Origin: Prevotella sp. UBA4339 | GTDB lineage: Bacteria; Bacteroidota; Bacteroidia; Bacteroidales; Bacteroidaceae | Direction of reading: 5' to 3' | NCBI GenBank assembly: GCA_002393725.1 | Contig: DGTJ01000023.1 | Coordinates: 1-52,064 of the forward strand | DNA: 52,064 nucleotides | Shown: one piece after another, positions 16,272-25,542 of the stretch | How positions within the stretch are numbered: the stretch's first letter is position 1 | Layout of the letters: the number at the start of each line of letters is the position of its first letter | The notes under the pieces: generated by a model | The model's input: only the letters and a program-made list of their open reading frames with translations | Told to the model about the DNA's origin: nothing | Database searches by the model: none | Position numbers and translations under genes: made by a program

Positions 16272-17861
16272 TCAATTATAACCAGGATTCTGCTTAATAC
16301 TACCATTCGACATGGTAATTTCGGAGTTGGGAATCGGGAAGAGCAGGTCGCGAGTCTCATCAAAGTTATAGCCCTTGTTCGAAGCCTCGTTCTGGTTGCT
16401 CAGCTCCCATTCGTCAGTGCTCTCAACAGTGTTGTAGCGTACGAATGTTCCATTTGCGCCCATCACATTACAGATGGCAGGCTTGCCGTTATCGTCCTTC
16501 CAGCGACGCAGGTCGAACAGGCGGTTGCCTTCTAATGCCAGCTCCAGGCGACGCTCCAGACGGATAGCGTCACGCAGGTTCTTACCAGTAGAGGTAACAG
16601 GGTCGAGATTCACGCGGTCGCGCACCTGATTAAGGGCTTTCTGTGCCTCACTGTCATTACCGAGGGCATTCTCCACCTCGGCCTTCATCAGCAGCACATC
16701 GGCATAGCGAAGCACACGATAGTTCAAAGGAATGTGCGCTGCATCGTATGGCGAAGGACGACGGTCTACAGGTATGTAGAGCTTCATGTTGGCACGTGCG
16801 CTCTTATGCTTGCTTGGAGAGATAACATACGGATTGTCCTCACTCCATGTAGGATCGCCAGGCACTTCTGTCTGACCATGACGCATGATGGTATACTTCA
16901 GACGGATGTCGTCACCGGCATCCAGGAATGCCTTTTCAAGATTACTTGTAGGACCGCCCCAAGACCATCCAGAGTCATCACGCGAACCTGTTACTACAGA
17001 GAAACGCTCACCTACACCATAACGGCTGTCTTCGTTGGTCTGGAACTCAAAGAGTCCCTCCTTGCTGTTGTTGTAGTCCATGCTCCACACCTTGGCGAAG
17101 TCGTCGAGCAGCTCATACTCATTGCTGGCTATCACGGCATCCAGCTGAGCCTTTGCCTCATTGTACTTCTCCTGATAGAGATATACCTTACCCAGCAATC
17201 CCTGAGCAGCTCCCTTGGTAGCACGCCCCATGTCGGCAGCAGCATACTGCGAGCGCAGTGGGAGTGCAGCGATGGCATCCTTAAGGTCGTTCTCAATGAA
17301 GGTGTATGTCTCTGCCGTAGAGGCACGCTCTATGCCCTGAAGCTCATTAGGCATGGCCAGACCTTCCATGATAGGCATACCGCCAAAGTTACGCACAAGG
17401 TCGAAGTACATAAAGGCACGAAGGAATTTAGCCTCAGCGATAAGGCGGTTCTTGTAAGCATCATCGTTGAATGTCAGTTCAGGAATCTTCTGGATTGCGA
17501 TATTGCACTGGAATATACCCTTCCAGCGATACTGATAGAAATTCTGAACGGCATTACCGCCTTCGATGGTATTGCCTGTATAGTGGGAAAGGGGCAGATA
17601 GTCGCCTGGCTCCTGAGTGGTGTTGCCCATCCACTCATCGTCAGTACACATGTCTACAAGTCCGTAGTGTTTATATATCTGCCACCAGTCATCGCAAGCC
17701 AGATAGGCATAGCACCCTATAACCTGGTTAGCGCACTCTTCTTCGGTTGCGAAGTAATTACTCATGTCCTGCTGTCCCAAGATTGGTTCGTCGAGGAAGT
17801 CTGAACAGCTGGTCAGTGTGAGTCCTGCGGCCAATGTCAAGCCAAATATTATTTTTTTCAT
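16272..17861 (-). CDS. susD: SusD-family surface glycan-binding lipoprotein (PUL1)
   Basis: This 529-residue protein has a lipoprotein signal (MKKIIFGLTLAAGLTLTSC, anchor Cys19) followed by the SusD start SDFLDEPILGQQDMSNYF. The TPR-like scaffold (EAKFLRAFMYFDLVRNFGGMP) and C-terminal RagB/SusD block (LRYADVLLMKAEVENALG; RLELALEGNRLFDLRRW; LFPIPNSEI) are complete. SusD proteins form a lid on SusC and bind the oligosaccharide at the cell surface. It sits 22 bp after its susC. Its ligand is probably the product of the two GH30 enzymes that follow. Confidence 0.95.
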   Translation of the reverse strand: MKKIIFGLTLAAGLTLTSCSDFLDEPILGQQDMSNYFATEEECANQVIGCYAYLACDDWWQIYKHYGLVDMCTDDEWMGNTTQEPGDYLPLSHYTGNTIEGGNAVQNFYQYRWKGIFQCNIAIQKIPELTFNDDAYKNRLIAEAKFLRAFMYFDLVRNFGGMPIMEGLAMPNELQGIERASTAETYTFIENDLKDAIAALPLRSQYAAADMGRATKGAAQGLLGKVYLYQEKYNEAKAQLDAVIASNEYELLDDFAKVWSMDYNNSKEGLFEFQTNEDSRYGVGERFSVVTGSRDDSGWSWGGPTSNLEKAFLDAGDDIRLKYTIMRHGQTEVPGDPTWSEDNPYVISPSKHKSARANMKLYIPVDRRPSPYDAAHIPLNYRVLRYADVLLMKAEVENALGNDSEAQKALNQVRDRVNLDPVTSTGKNLRDAIRLERRLELALEGNRLFDLRRWKDDNGKPAICNVMGANGTFVRYNTVESTDEWELSNQNEASNKGYNFDETRDLLFPIPNSEITMSNGSIKQNPGYN

Positions 17862-17883
17862 ATCTGTATTCCTTTTTGTTTGA

Positions 17884-20800
17884 TTAGAAGTTGAGATTTA
17901 TGCCCACCAGGAAAGTGCGGGGGTTAGGATAGCCTGTCCAGTCGATACCTGCCTCGGTTACGCCTCCGGTAGCAGCTGTTTCCGGGTCCATACCGCTGTA
18001 GCCGGTGATAGTGAAGAGATTCTGTGCCGACAGAGAGATACGTGCACTTACCTTTGGCCCAAGCACGTTCTTTGGCAGGGTATAGCCAATCTGCAACAGC
18101 TTCAGGCGCATATAGCTGCCACTTTCAACAAAGAATGTTGAAGGCTTGTTGTGATTGCCGTTGGCATCATTTACAGAGAGTCGGGGCACGTCTGTGTCGG
18201 TATTGTCTGCACGCCAGGCCTTGTCCCATGTGCCGGCTATTACATTAACACCGTCTGTGCCGAAATAGCGATCCTTGTTCAGATTATAGATGTCATTGCC
18301 GAAGGTTCCGTAGAGCTGAGCCAGGAAGTCCCAGTTCTTATATCCGGCATTCAGGTTGATACCCATCATGAGTTTGGGGAACGGGTTGCCGATATAACTC
18401 TTGTCAGCCTCGTCCACCTTGCCGTCATGGTTCAGGTCCTTATAGCGGAAATCGCCGGGCTGGGCATTAGGCTGCATCGGGGTTCCATATTCGTTAGTGT
18501 ATGAACGGACTTCTGTCTCATTCTGGAAAATGCCGTCGACAGTATAGCCATAGAACTGGGAGATAAACTCGCCAGCCTCATTACGGATGATATTGTCGCC
18601 ATTATGACTGCCCGTATAGATATAGTCGCCATTCAGGATGATAGCCTTGTTGCGTACACTTGAGAGGTTTACTCCTACTCCATAGGTGAAATCGCTCATG
18701 CGGTCCTGCCAGTTGATGCCAAGCTCCCAACCAGTAGCTCGCATCTCACCTACATTCTCCCACATCTGAGCATTCCACATAGGATAGCCGGAGAGAAGCA
18801 GGTTGTCTTTCTTCATCAGCATGTCATGGCTGGTCTTGCGGAACCAGTCGGCTGTGATGCGCAAGCGGCTCTGAAGGAAGGCTGCGTCGATACCGATATT
18901 GAAGTCCTCAACAGTCTCCCACTTCAGCTGCTGATTGCCGATACCGCTCACCTGAGAGCCTACTATCACCTGATTGCCAAGCACATAGCGCATTGTTCCG
19001 ATAGAGCTCAGATAGGCAGAGTTGTCAATGTTCTGGTTACCAACCTTACCCCATCCGAGACGCAGCTTCAGATCGTCTACGACATTCTGCTTTTTCATAA
19101 ACTCTTCGCCAGAGATACGCCATGCTGCACTGACGGCTGGGAATGTAGCGTATTTATTGCCTGAAGAGAACTTAGACGAGCCATCGACACGGATTGAGGC
19201 TGTCAGGTAGTATTTCTCTGCATAGTTGTACATCACACGTCCGAGATAGGAGATCAGACTTGTGTATGAGTTGTAGCCACTGGCATCATCGTCGGTTGTT
19301 CCTGCACTCACATAGCGCATGGTTGATACGTTAGAAGGGATCTCGTAGCTTGTGCCATAGAGATTATAGTACTGGAATCGCTCCATGGTGTAACCCGCCA
19401 TAAGGTTCAGGTTATGCTTCTGATCGAAGGTCTTCATGTAGGTAAGTGTATTGGTCCAGTTCCAGTCAACATTATTGACGTAAGTGCGCTCAGCCTGGTT
19501 ACGTGAGGCCTGCTCCAGATTATCGATGTAGAAATTAGGAGTGAATGAATCGCTCATGTTGAATCTGGCATTGATGCCAAACTGCGTGCGGAAAGTGAGT
19601 CCGTCAATCGGAGTAATGCTAATAAAAGGAGTAGTAAGCAGTCCATACTCACTGGCACCGGCGTCCAGACGGTTCATAGAGGCTACTGGGTTCCATTCCT
19701 GGTTGTTGTTAGAGCGTGCATAGTGGTTGTAAGGATTAGCATCCCACTCACTTTCAGGACGGAAAATCGGGGTTGTCGGGTCCATACCCATGACAGCACC
19801 CAGCAGGCTTGGAGTGTTGTCCCAGCTCTCGAAACGTGGTGTAAGGTCGATACCTGCTTTCACAATCTTGTTGAAGTTGTACTCCATAGAGAAGCGGGCT
19901 GTCATCTTCTGCCAGAAGCCTGTCTTATACTGGGAGTTCTGACGATAGTAGCCGATGTTTGCGGAATAGATCAGCTTGTCATTACCGCCGGAGAAACCAA
20001 AGTTATAGTTCTGCTGAAGGGCGGTCTTGCGGATAACCTCATCCCACCAGTCGGTACTGTTACCACCCTTGAACGGTGATACCTGACCGTCGTTGGTATA
20101 ACGGGCATTGTATACTTTCTCGTACTCAGCAGCACCGGCGATATCGGGTTTGGAAAGAGTCTGGAAACCTACTGTGGCTGATGCCGTGAACTTAGCAGCG
20201 CCTGCTGCTCCCTTCTTGGTGGTGATAAGAACCACACCATTAGAAGCACGTGTACCATAGATAGCGCTTGCAGAAGCGTCCTTCAGAACCTGCATCGACT
20301 CAATATCGTTCTGGTTGAGGAAATTGATGTTTGTGCCAACAGGCATACCGTCAACAACATAAAGAGGGTCGGAACCGTTGATGGTAGACACACCACGGAT
20401 AATGACACGGGGAGTAGAACCAGGACCTCCGGCTCCAGTTACCTGAACACCGTTTACCTGACCCTGAAGGGCATTCATCACGTTACCCGTAGAGAGCTTT
20501 TCCAGCTTCTCACCCTTAATAGCAGAGATAGAACTTGTAAGGTCGCCCTTCTTTGCAACACCATAACCGATCACAACCACTTCGTTGAGGTCATTGGCGG
20601 TCTCGTTCATCTTGACATTGATGCTCGTACGTCCGTTAACAGTCTCTTCAATTGTCTCGTAGCCAATCATTGAGAAAACGAGAGTTGCATTCTTGTCAAT
20701 ATTGATTGTATAGTTTCCGTCGAAGTCTGTCACTGTTCCTGTGCCTGTGCCCTTCACTTTCACCGTCGCACCAATCATCGGCTCATTGTCTGCCGACGAA

Positions 20801-20886
20801 ATCACTGTACCTCTCACTGTTATGTTCTGAGCATTCGCTGCCAGTGCCAGAACAGCAATCAGCATGGTCAATATATATCTTTTCAT
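17884..20886 (-). CDS. susC: SusC-family TonB-dependent glycan transporter (PUL1)
   Basis: This 1000-residue protein has a signal peptide (MKRYILTMLIAVLALAANAQ), a carboxypeptidase-regulatory-like domain (ITVRGTVISSADNEPMIGATV, GYETIEE), and a TonB box (LNEVVVIGYG). The plug has the SusC signature LYVVDGMP, QVLKDASASAIYGTRASNG and VVLITTKKG, and is followed by a full-length beta-barrel ending in a terminal Phe (FLVGINLNF). It imports oligosaccharides across the outer membrane with its SusD partner. It is preceded by a glycan-binding lipoprotein gene 31 bp upstream, in the same operon. Confidence 0.96.
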   Translation of the reverse strand: MKRYILTMLIAVLALAANAQNITVRGTVISSADNEPMIGATVKVKGTGTGTVTDFDGNYTINIDKNATLVFSMIGYETIEETVNGRTSINVKMNETANDLNEVVVIGYGVAKKGDLTSSISAIKGEKLEKLSTGNVMNALQGQVNGVQVTGAGGPGSTPRVIIRGVSTINGSDPLYVVDGMPVGTNINFLNQNDIESMQVLKDASASAIYGTRASNGVVLITTKKGAAGAAKFTASATVGFQTLSKPDIAGAAEYEKVYNARYTNDGQVSPFKGGNSTDWWDEVIRKTALQQNYNFGFSGGNDKLIYSANIGYYRQNSQYKTGFWQKMTARFSMEYNFNKIVKAGIDLTPRFESWDNTPSLLGAVMGMDPTTPIFRPESEWDANPYNHYARSNNNQEWNPVASMNRLDAGASEYGLLTTPFISITPIDGLTFRTQFGINARFNMSDSFTPNFYIDNLEQASRNQAERTYVNNVDWNWTNTLTYMKTFDQKHNLNLMAGYTMERFQYYNLYGTSYEIPSNVSTMRYVSAGTTDDDASGYNSYTSLISYLGRVMYNYAEKYYLTASIRVDGSSKFSSGNKYATFPAVSAAWRISGEEFMKKQNVVDDLKLRLGWGKVGNQNIDNSAYLSSIGTMRYVLGNQVIVGSQVSGIGNQQLKWETVEDFNIGIDAAFLQSRLRITADWFRKTSHDMLMKKDNLLLSGYPMWNAQMWENVGEMRATGWELGINWQDRMSDFTYGVGVNLSSVRNKAIILNGDYIYTGSHNGDNIIRNEAGEFISQFYGYTVDGIFQNETEVRSYTNEYGTPMQPNAQPGDFRYKDLNHDGKVDEADKSYIGNPFPKLMMGINLNAGYKNWDFLAQLYGTFGNDIYNLNKDRYFGTDGVNVIAGTWDKAWRADNTDTDVPRLSVNDANGNHNKPSTFFVESGSYMRLKLLQIGYTLPKNVLGPKVSARISLSAQNLFTITGYSGMDPETAATGGVTEAGIDWTGYPNPRTFLVGINLNF

Positions 20887-20917
20887 AATTGTCTATTTTC
20901 AAATTTTAGTTATCAAT

Positions 20918-22429
20918 TTACTTTACGGGATAGAGACGTGAGCGCAGCAGATGGTAGTCGAACTCAAAGCGGTACTTCCCTGTTGCAGGAACAGTCATCT
21001 TCTTCATGTTATCACCACCATTGAGTACGTTCTTCTCATTATTGTCGCTTCCGTCAAAGCGCCAGAAAGGCTCAGGCCACCAGCCCCACCAGTGGGTCTG
21101 CGAGATGGTGAACTCTATCTGCTTGCCCTCTTCCCATGTTCCCTCACGATAGAGGAGATATGGGTTGTTGGCATCCTGACTGAGGATATAGGCACCGGAA
21201 TTCTGGTTGGTGGTCCAGTTGCCTGCATTGTCGGGCAGATTGCTTCCTGCAAGGCAGATCTGTGCAGGCTGGTCGCCACTGCCGTCACCAAAGTCCATCG
21301 TGGTTGTGCCGTTAAGAGTGAGTGGATAGGTATAATCCTTGCCGCTGAGTTTCACGGTGACAGGCTGCGGGGTATAGGTCTTTGCAGTGTATTCGCCTGT
21401 CTTGGTATTGAACTTTATCTCATAGTAGCTTACTTCGTTGAGCACCAATCCTTGAGATGTAGAAGGGTCGTTGCCGAACACATTGCCGTTCTCGGCATCC
21501 GGTCCAAAGCAGATAGGCTCAAAGTCTGTCATCTGAGGAATAAAACGAACTTTTGTTCCTGCCTTCTGATTATAGTAACGGGCAGTGTACTCAAACTCGC
21601 CGGTATGGTCTATCAGCATCGGTACGCCATACACGTCGCTTGAGAGCTCGGCGGCCGTCTCCACGTCGGCAAGATACATCTTATCGAAATCGGGCATCTC
21701 ACTTACAGTGATCGTGCACTCTGTCGTATTGCTGTTGTCATGGGCATCGGTTACGGTTATAATCATATTATAGGAGCCAGTCTGTCCAGCAGGCATGATA
21801 TACTCCTTTGTGAGGTCATACTTTGACACGCTGCCGGTCTGAATCGTCTCGTCGAGCGACAGCTCAGCACTTTGCACGCGAATGCTCTTAAGTACCTTAT
21901 TATCTGATACAGAGCAGTTGAGCTTGAATTTCGGGCGAGCACCTACCAGCACTGTCACCTCCTTCGAAGGAGCCACGGTGAATGTAGGGTTGGTAAAGTC
22001 GCCGTCGGCACTCACGGTGACAGTAGCAGTCTGCTTGTTGCCCACTACGTCCTCTACAGTGATAGTAACGGGAAACGAACTGGCATCTGTCCAGCCTTTA
22101 GTGTAGTCGCGCTGATAAGTGTACTTAAGGTTGTACTCTGTCAGCAGCTTGTCGTAAATCTCAAGGAGATTGATTGTCTTGTCGAGCATCATCCCGTCAT
22201 TCTTCAAATTGATAGACTTAATACCGTCGGCATCCTTGATAACACCTTCGATGGTAAATGCTCTTCCGGCTTCTGTCTGAACAAGGTCAGAAACCAAGGA
22301 AATTGTTGGAGCCTGGTTATCTACAGCAGAATAACCATCATCATCGCTACATGCAGAGAAAGTCCCTCCTAATATCAGAAAGACAATTGCAGGTAGCCAA
22401 CTCTTAATACAGATTGCTGATTTTTGCAT
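20918..22429 (-). CDS. SusE/SusF-like surface glycan-binding lipoprotein
   Basis: This 503-residue protein has a lipoprotein signal (ending FLILGGTFSAC, anchor Cys27) and an acidic SDDDGYS linker typical of surface-exposed Bacteroidota lipoproteins. Two Ig-like domains follow (ITVEDVVGNKQTATVTVS; MIITVTDAHDNSNTTECTITVS). The C-terminal SusE/F-type binding domains are rich in Trp (THWWGWWPEPFWRFDG) and end in a RFEFDYHLLRSRLYPVK strand. It is likely to capture the glycan at the surface. It is unusual in being the first gene of the operon, ahead of susC, so the promoter at 22485-22492 would drive it first. Confidence 0.82.
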   Translation of the reverse strand: MQKSAICIKSWLPAIVFLILGGTFSACSDDDGYSAVDNQAPTISLVSDLVQTEAGRAFTIEGVIKDADGIKSINLKNDGMMLDKTINLLEIYDKLLTEYNLKYTYQRDYTKGWTDASSFPVTITVEDVVGNKQTATVTVSADGDFTNPTFTVAPSKEVTVLVGARPKFKLNCSVSDNKVLKSIRVQSAELSLDETIQTGSVSKYDLTKEYIMPAGQTGSYNMIITVTDAHDNSNTTECTITVSEMPDFDKMYLADVETAAELSSDVYGVPMLIDHTGEFEYTARYYNQKAGTKVRFIPQMTDFEPICFGPDAENGNVFGNDPSTSQGLVLNEVSYYEIKFNTKTGEYTAKTYTPQPVTVKLSGKDYTYPLTLNGTTTMDFGDGSGDQPAQICLAGSNLPDNAGNWTTNQNSGAYILSQDANNPYLLYREGTWEEGKQIEFTISQTHWWGWWPEPFWRFDGSDNNEKNVLNGGDNMKKMTVPATGKYRFEFDYHLLRSRLYPVK

Positions 22430-22484
22430 AATTTATTAGTTAAATTAGTAAAAAATAAGTTGCGGTTCCGTTAAAATTGTGCTG

Positions 22485-22492
22485 CAAAAATA
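22485..22492 (-). promoter_or_regulatory. PUL1 operon promoter -7 box
   Basis: TATTTTTG on the minus strand lies ~56 nt before the lipoprotein start. A 13-bp palindrome, TTGAATAATTCAA (22518-22530), sits just upstream and could be a regulator site. It shares the TTGA...TCAA arms of the PUL2 operators. Confidence 0.45.
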
Positions 22493-22629
22493 GTCTATTA
22501 TTTTTTTATTAAGGGTCTTGAATAATTCAAAATAGGCACACAAATCTGTCATTGACCGATTTATAGACGCTTTTTTGAAGAATTAGAAATTATTTTCAGC
22601 CAATTATTGTTGTTTCAGATTATTTTTTC

Positions 22630-22637
22630 TATCTTTG
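22630..22637 (+). promoter_or_regulatory. Promoter -7 box of PUL1 regulator gene
   Basis: TATCTTTG lies 16 nt before the first ATG at 22654. The 22430-22653 gap is otherwise AT-rich, with the divergent PUL1 promoter at its other end. Confidence 0.6.
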
Positions 22638-22653
22638 CAACGAAATTAGCTGA

Positions 22654-25542
22654 ATGATGATGAGGAAGTGTACTTTAACAATACTGCTGCTTTCGGCCAT
22701 CTCCATTTTTGCCCAAGAGTATTGTATAAAACGGCTGAGTATTGAAAACGGACTTTCAAGCAATTATGCTACTAATATAGTACAAGACAAAAAGGGGTTT
22801 ATCTGGATTGCCACTGAAGAGGGCTTGAACCGATTCTATGGTTCAGGAGTATTTACCTATTATAAAAAAGGCGATCAAGGAATAATATCGGGTAATGAAC
22901 TGAATGTACTGCTTGACGATCCTGTGGAGCCTGTTATATGGATAGGAACCCAGCGTAACGGACTGAATGCATTCAACTATCAGACGGGAGAAACCCGTAA
23001 ATTCCAACATGACAATGGCAATGAAAACTCTATTTGTACTAACGACATAACTCATCTTAGCTGCGCCAAAAACAATCGTCTATGGGTATGTACTTATTGG
23101 GAAGGTGTAGACCTGCTGAATAAGGAAGACGGAACTTTTGAGCATTTCAATACAAAGACTGTCAAAGGAATGCCAAGCAACCAGACATGGTGTGCACTCG
23201 ACGATCATGAAGGGCACTTGTTTATCGGGCAGGTGACGAATGGGCTTACCGTTATAGACATCAACAAGAGGACGGCACAGAACTTTATGCACACTGATTC
23301 TGATCCTTCATCCATATCGGGCAATATAGTTCTTTGTATGTGTCGTGACAGTAACGGCAGGATATGGCTTGGCACTGACAGGGGGGTAGACTGCTTCGAC
23401 TTGCAGACTAAGCAGTTTGCACATTACGACGACAACGGCAGGATGGATATGAGAATATTCGACATAAAGGAAATGTCGGACGGACAGATATGGGCTGCCA
23501 CCGAACAGTCGGGCATTGCCATAATAGACAGAAGATACGGTGACGTGAAATATCGCTATCTTACCGGGGGCGACAATTGCAGGCAGCTTTCGGGTAATAG
23601 CGTCAGGAATATCTTTGAAGACAAGTCGCACAACGTATGGATAAGCATTTATGGCAGTGGGATAAATTTCCTGACCACGCATCTGCCAATGTTTACACAG
23701 ATAAACCACAATTCTTCCGACCCGCTGTATAGTCTTTCTGCCAAATCTTCGCTGTCAGTATGCCAGGATGCTCAGGGAAGACTATGGGTTGGAACTGATG
23801 GCGACGGGGTTAATCTGTTTGTAGACGGGCAGCGCAATCCAAGTAGAGACGCCTCACTGAGACGTCTCTTCTCAGGCCGCTCTGTTCAGGCAGCTTACTG
23901 CGACAGACAGGGATACCTGTGGCTGGGTTGCTATAACGACAATGCCTACGTGATGACTCCCACCAACGGCAAGTTGACAAAGCTGTTTGACACGAGCGAA
24001 GATGTACGTTGTTTCTATGAGGATAATAATGGTAATATGTGGATCTGCACCAGCCGAGGTGTCTATCAAGCCGACATGGGCAATAAGACAATCAAGGCGC
24101 ATTATCAGCTTGGGCAGAACCTTACCCGCACTATGTCTATCGACAAAAGGGGGCGCAGATGGGTAGGCACCTTCGGTGAAGGCATCTTCGTTTGTTCGCC
24201 AAAGATGGAAATCCAGAAGATTCTTGATGTAAGAAACGGGTTACCCTCAAATACTGTCAACCATATAATATCTGACAGAAGCGGAAATATATGGGCTGGC
24301 ACTGCAGAAGGGCTCGTCAGGTTTGATGCTTCTGACAGAATGACCATATACGGATGGGAGAGTGGACTTAACAATATCCATATCAGAGCATTGGCAGAAG
24401 ACGAGGCTGGTAATATCTGGGTAAGTACAAACAAAGGCATAAGCTGCCTGAAGGATGGCGAAAATTCATTTAGCAACTATTCTACCAGCGACAATGTGCC
24501 TCTTGCAAACTTCAATAACAGCTGTGTCGCTAATTTAACCAACCATTCACTTGTCTTTGGTTCTACTGCAGGGTTAAGCATCTTCAATCCTGAAAAGGTG
24601 ACAGCCGACCGCAAGGCTCCGCAGGTGAACATCGTAGGAATAAGGTTGTATAAAGCTGAGGGCGACAGCCTTATTAACCTGATTAAGGACGACAGACTGT
24701 CGTTGAAATACGACGAGAACACTTTCTCTATAGGTCTGAGTATAGAAAACTATGCCCTTTATGACGAGGTGGAATACTCTTACAGGATGGACGGACTGAC
24801 CGGAGACTGGACGACAATGGAGAGCAGCCTGCTTACCTTCAGAAACCTGAAGCCAGGCAGCTACCGGCTGTACGTGAGGTGCAGAATCCGCAACAACAAG
24901 TGGAGCGAACTGCCTGCCAGGCTTGATATATATATCGCCCCGCCCTTCTGGCTTTCCTGGTGGGCATTGTCGTTTTACCTGCTTTGCGCGATGGCATTGC
25001 TGTTCTATATCTATCGAAGCTATCAGAACTTTATCCACCTGCGTAACCTCAGGGAGCAGTGGAATCGGCTATCACACCATATAGAGGCAGATCAAGTGGA
25101 CAGGTCGCTTGACCCTGACTATCGTACGGGTCAAGGACCTGTCCACTTGATCCCGCAGGAACTTGAGCAGAAACGCAGGATTCTTCAGGTTTCGCTAAAC
25201 GAGCTCGACCAACAGTTCCTTAGTAAGATAAACCATCTTATAGAAGAGCGTATCTCGAGCGACAAGATAGAGATAAGCTACTTGGCCAGCGGGGCTAACG
25301 TAAGCCAGAGTACTCTCTACAGAAAGATGAAGTCGCTAACGGGAATTTCCAGCAATGAGTATGTAAGGAAATACAAGATGCACTATGCCGAAAGGCTACT
25401 GCTGACGGGCAAGTACACCATCAGCGAAGTAGCCTATATGGTAGGAATGAACTCACAGAGTTATTTCCGTAAGTGCTTCAAGGAAGAGTTCAATGTCAAT
25501 CCCAGTGATTACCAGAAGCGCGTAAAGGCAGATCACTCATAG
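22654..25542 (+). CDS. Membrane-anchored propeller/AraC regulator without kinase or receiver (PUL1)
   Basis: This 962-residue protein has a signal peptide (MRKCTLTILLLSAISIFAQ). About 14 two-component propeller repeats follow (GFIWIATEEGLNRF; RIWLGTDRGVDCF; NIWAGTAEGLVRF), forming a periplasmic sensor. A Y_Y_Y domain lies at about 695-768, then one transmembrane span (WWALSFYLLCAMALLFYIY), a ~80-residue linker, and an AraC-type helix-turn-helix at about 850-955 (SQSTLYRKMKSLTG; ISEVAYMVGMNSQSYFRKCF). Hybrid two-component PUL regulators have histidine kinase, ATPase and receiver domains between the membrane and the AraC domain, and here all three are absent. It is divergent from PUL1. Two palindromic inserts lie in its coding sequence. 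Its stop overlaps the convergent GH2 gene by 10 bp. Confidence 0.9.
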   Translation: MMMRKCTLTILLLSAISIFAQEYCIKRLSIENGLSSNYATNIVQDKKGFIWIATEEGLNRFYGSGVFTYYKKGDQGIISGNELNVLLDDPVEPVIWIGTQRNGLNAFNYQTGETRKFQHDNGNENSICTNDITHLSCAKNNRLWVCTYWEGVDLLNKEDGTFEHFNTKTVKGMPSNQTWCALDDHEGHLFIGQVTNGLTVIDINKRTAQNFMHTDSDPSSISGNIVLCMCRDSNGRIWLGTDRGVDCFDLQTKQFAHYDDNGRMDMRIFDIKEMSDGQIWAATEQSGIAIIDRRYGDVKYRYLTGGDNCRQLSGNSVRNIFEDKSHNVWISIYGSGINFLTTHLPMFTQINHNSSDPLYSLSAKSSLSVCQDAQGRLWVGTDGDGVNLFVDGQRNPSRDASLRRLFSGRSVQAAYCDRQGYLWLGCYNDNAYVMTPTNGKLTKLFDTSEDVRCFYEDNNGNMWICTSRGVYQADMGNKTIKAHYQLGQNLTRTMSIDKRGRRWVGTFGEGIFVCSPKMEIQKILDVRNGLPSNTVNHIISDRSGNIWAGTAEGLVRFDASDRMTIYGWESGLNNIHIRALAEDEAGNIWVSTNKGISCLKDGENSFSNYSTSDNVPLANFNNSCVANLTNHSLVFGSTAGLSIFNPEKVTADRKAPQVNIVGIRLYKAEGDSLINLIKDDRLSLKYDENTFSIGLSIENYALYDEVEYSYRMDGLTGDWTTMESSLLTFRNLKPGSYRLYVRCRIRNNKWSELPARLDIYIAPPFWLSWWALSFYLLCAMALLFYIYRSYQNFIHLRNLREQWNRLSHHIEADQVDRSLDPDYRTGQGPVHLIPQELEQKRRILQVSLNELDQQFLSKINHLIEERISSDKIEISYLASGANVSQSTLYRKMKSLTGISSNEYVRKYKMHYAERLLLTGKYTISEVAYMVGMNSQSYFRKCFKEEFNVNPSDYQKRVKADHS
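23843..23871. repeat. 29-bp palindromic element, copy 1 (inside regulator gene)
   Basis: The element has arms AGAGACG/CGTCTCT and matches the copy at 26250-26278 (reverse orientation) at 27 of 29 positions. It is read in frame as SRDASLRRLF in the propeller region. Confidence 0.75.
25090..25152. repeat. 63-bp palindromic insert in regulator linker
   Basis: Outer arms GATCAAGTGGACAGGTC (25090-25106) and GACCTGTCCACTTGATC (25136-25152) pair perfectly. Inner arms CTTGACCC (108-115) and GGGTCAAG (128-135, same numbering) add 8 bp after a 1-nt bulge, leaving a 12-nt loop. It spans exactly 21 codons and falls in the linker between the membrane span and the AraC domain. Confidence 0.85.

Noticed and set aside
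16734..17804. Long open frame of 356 codons on the plus strand
   Set aside because: It lies entirely antisense to the SusD gene, shows no domain, signal or promoter, and its composition mirrors the codon use of the real gene.
22654..25542. Classical hybrid two-component system regulator
   Set aside because: There is only ~80 residues between the membrane span and the AraC domain, with no H-box, ATPase or receiver motif.
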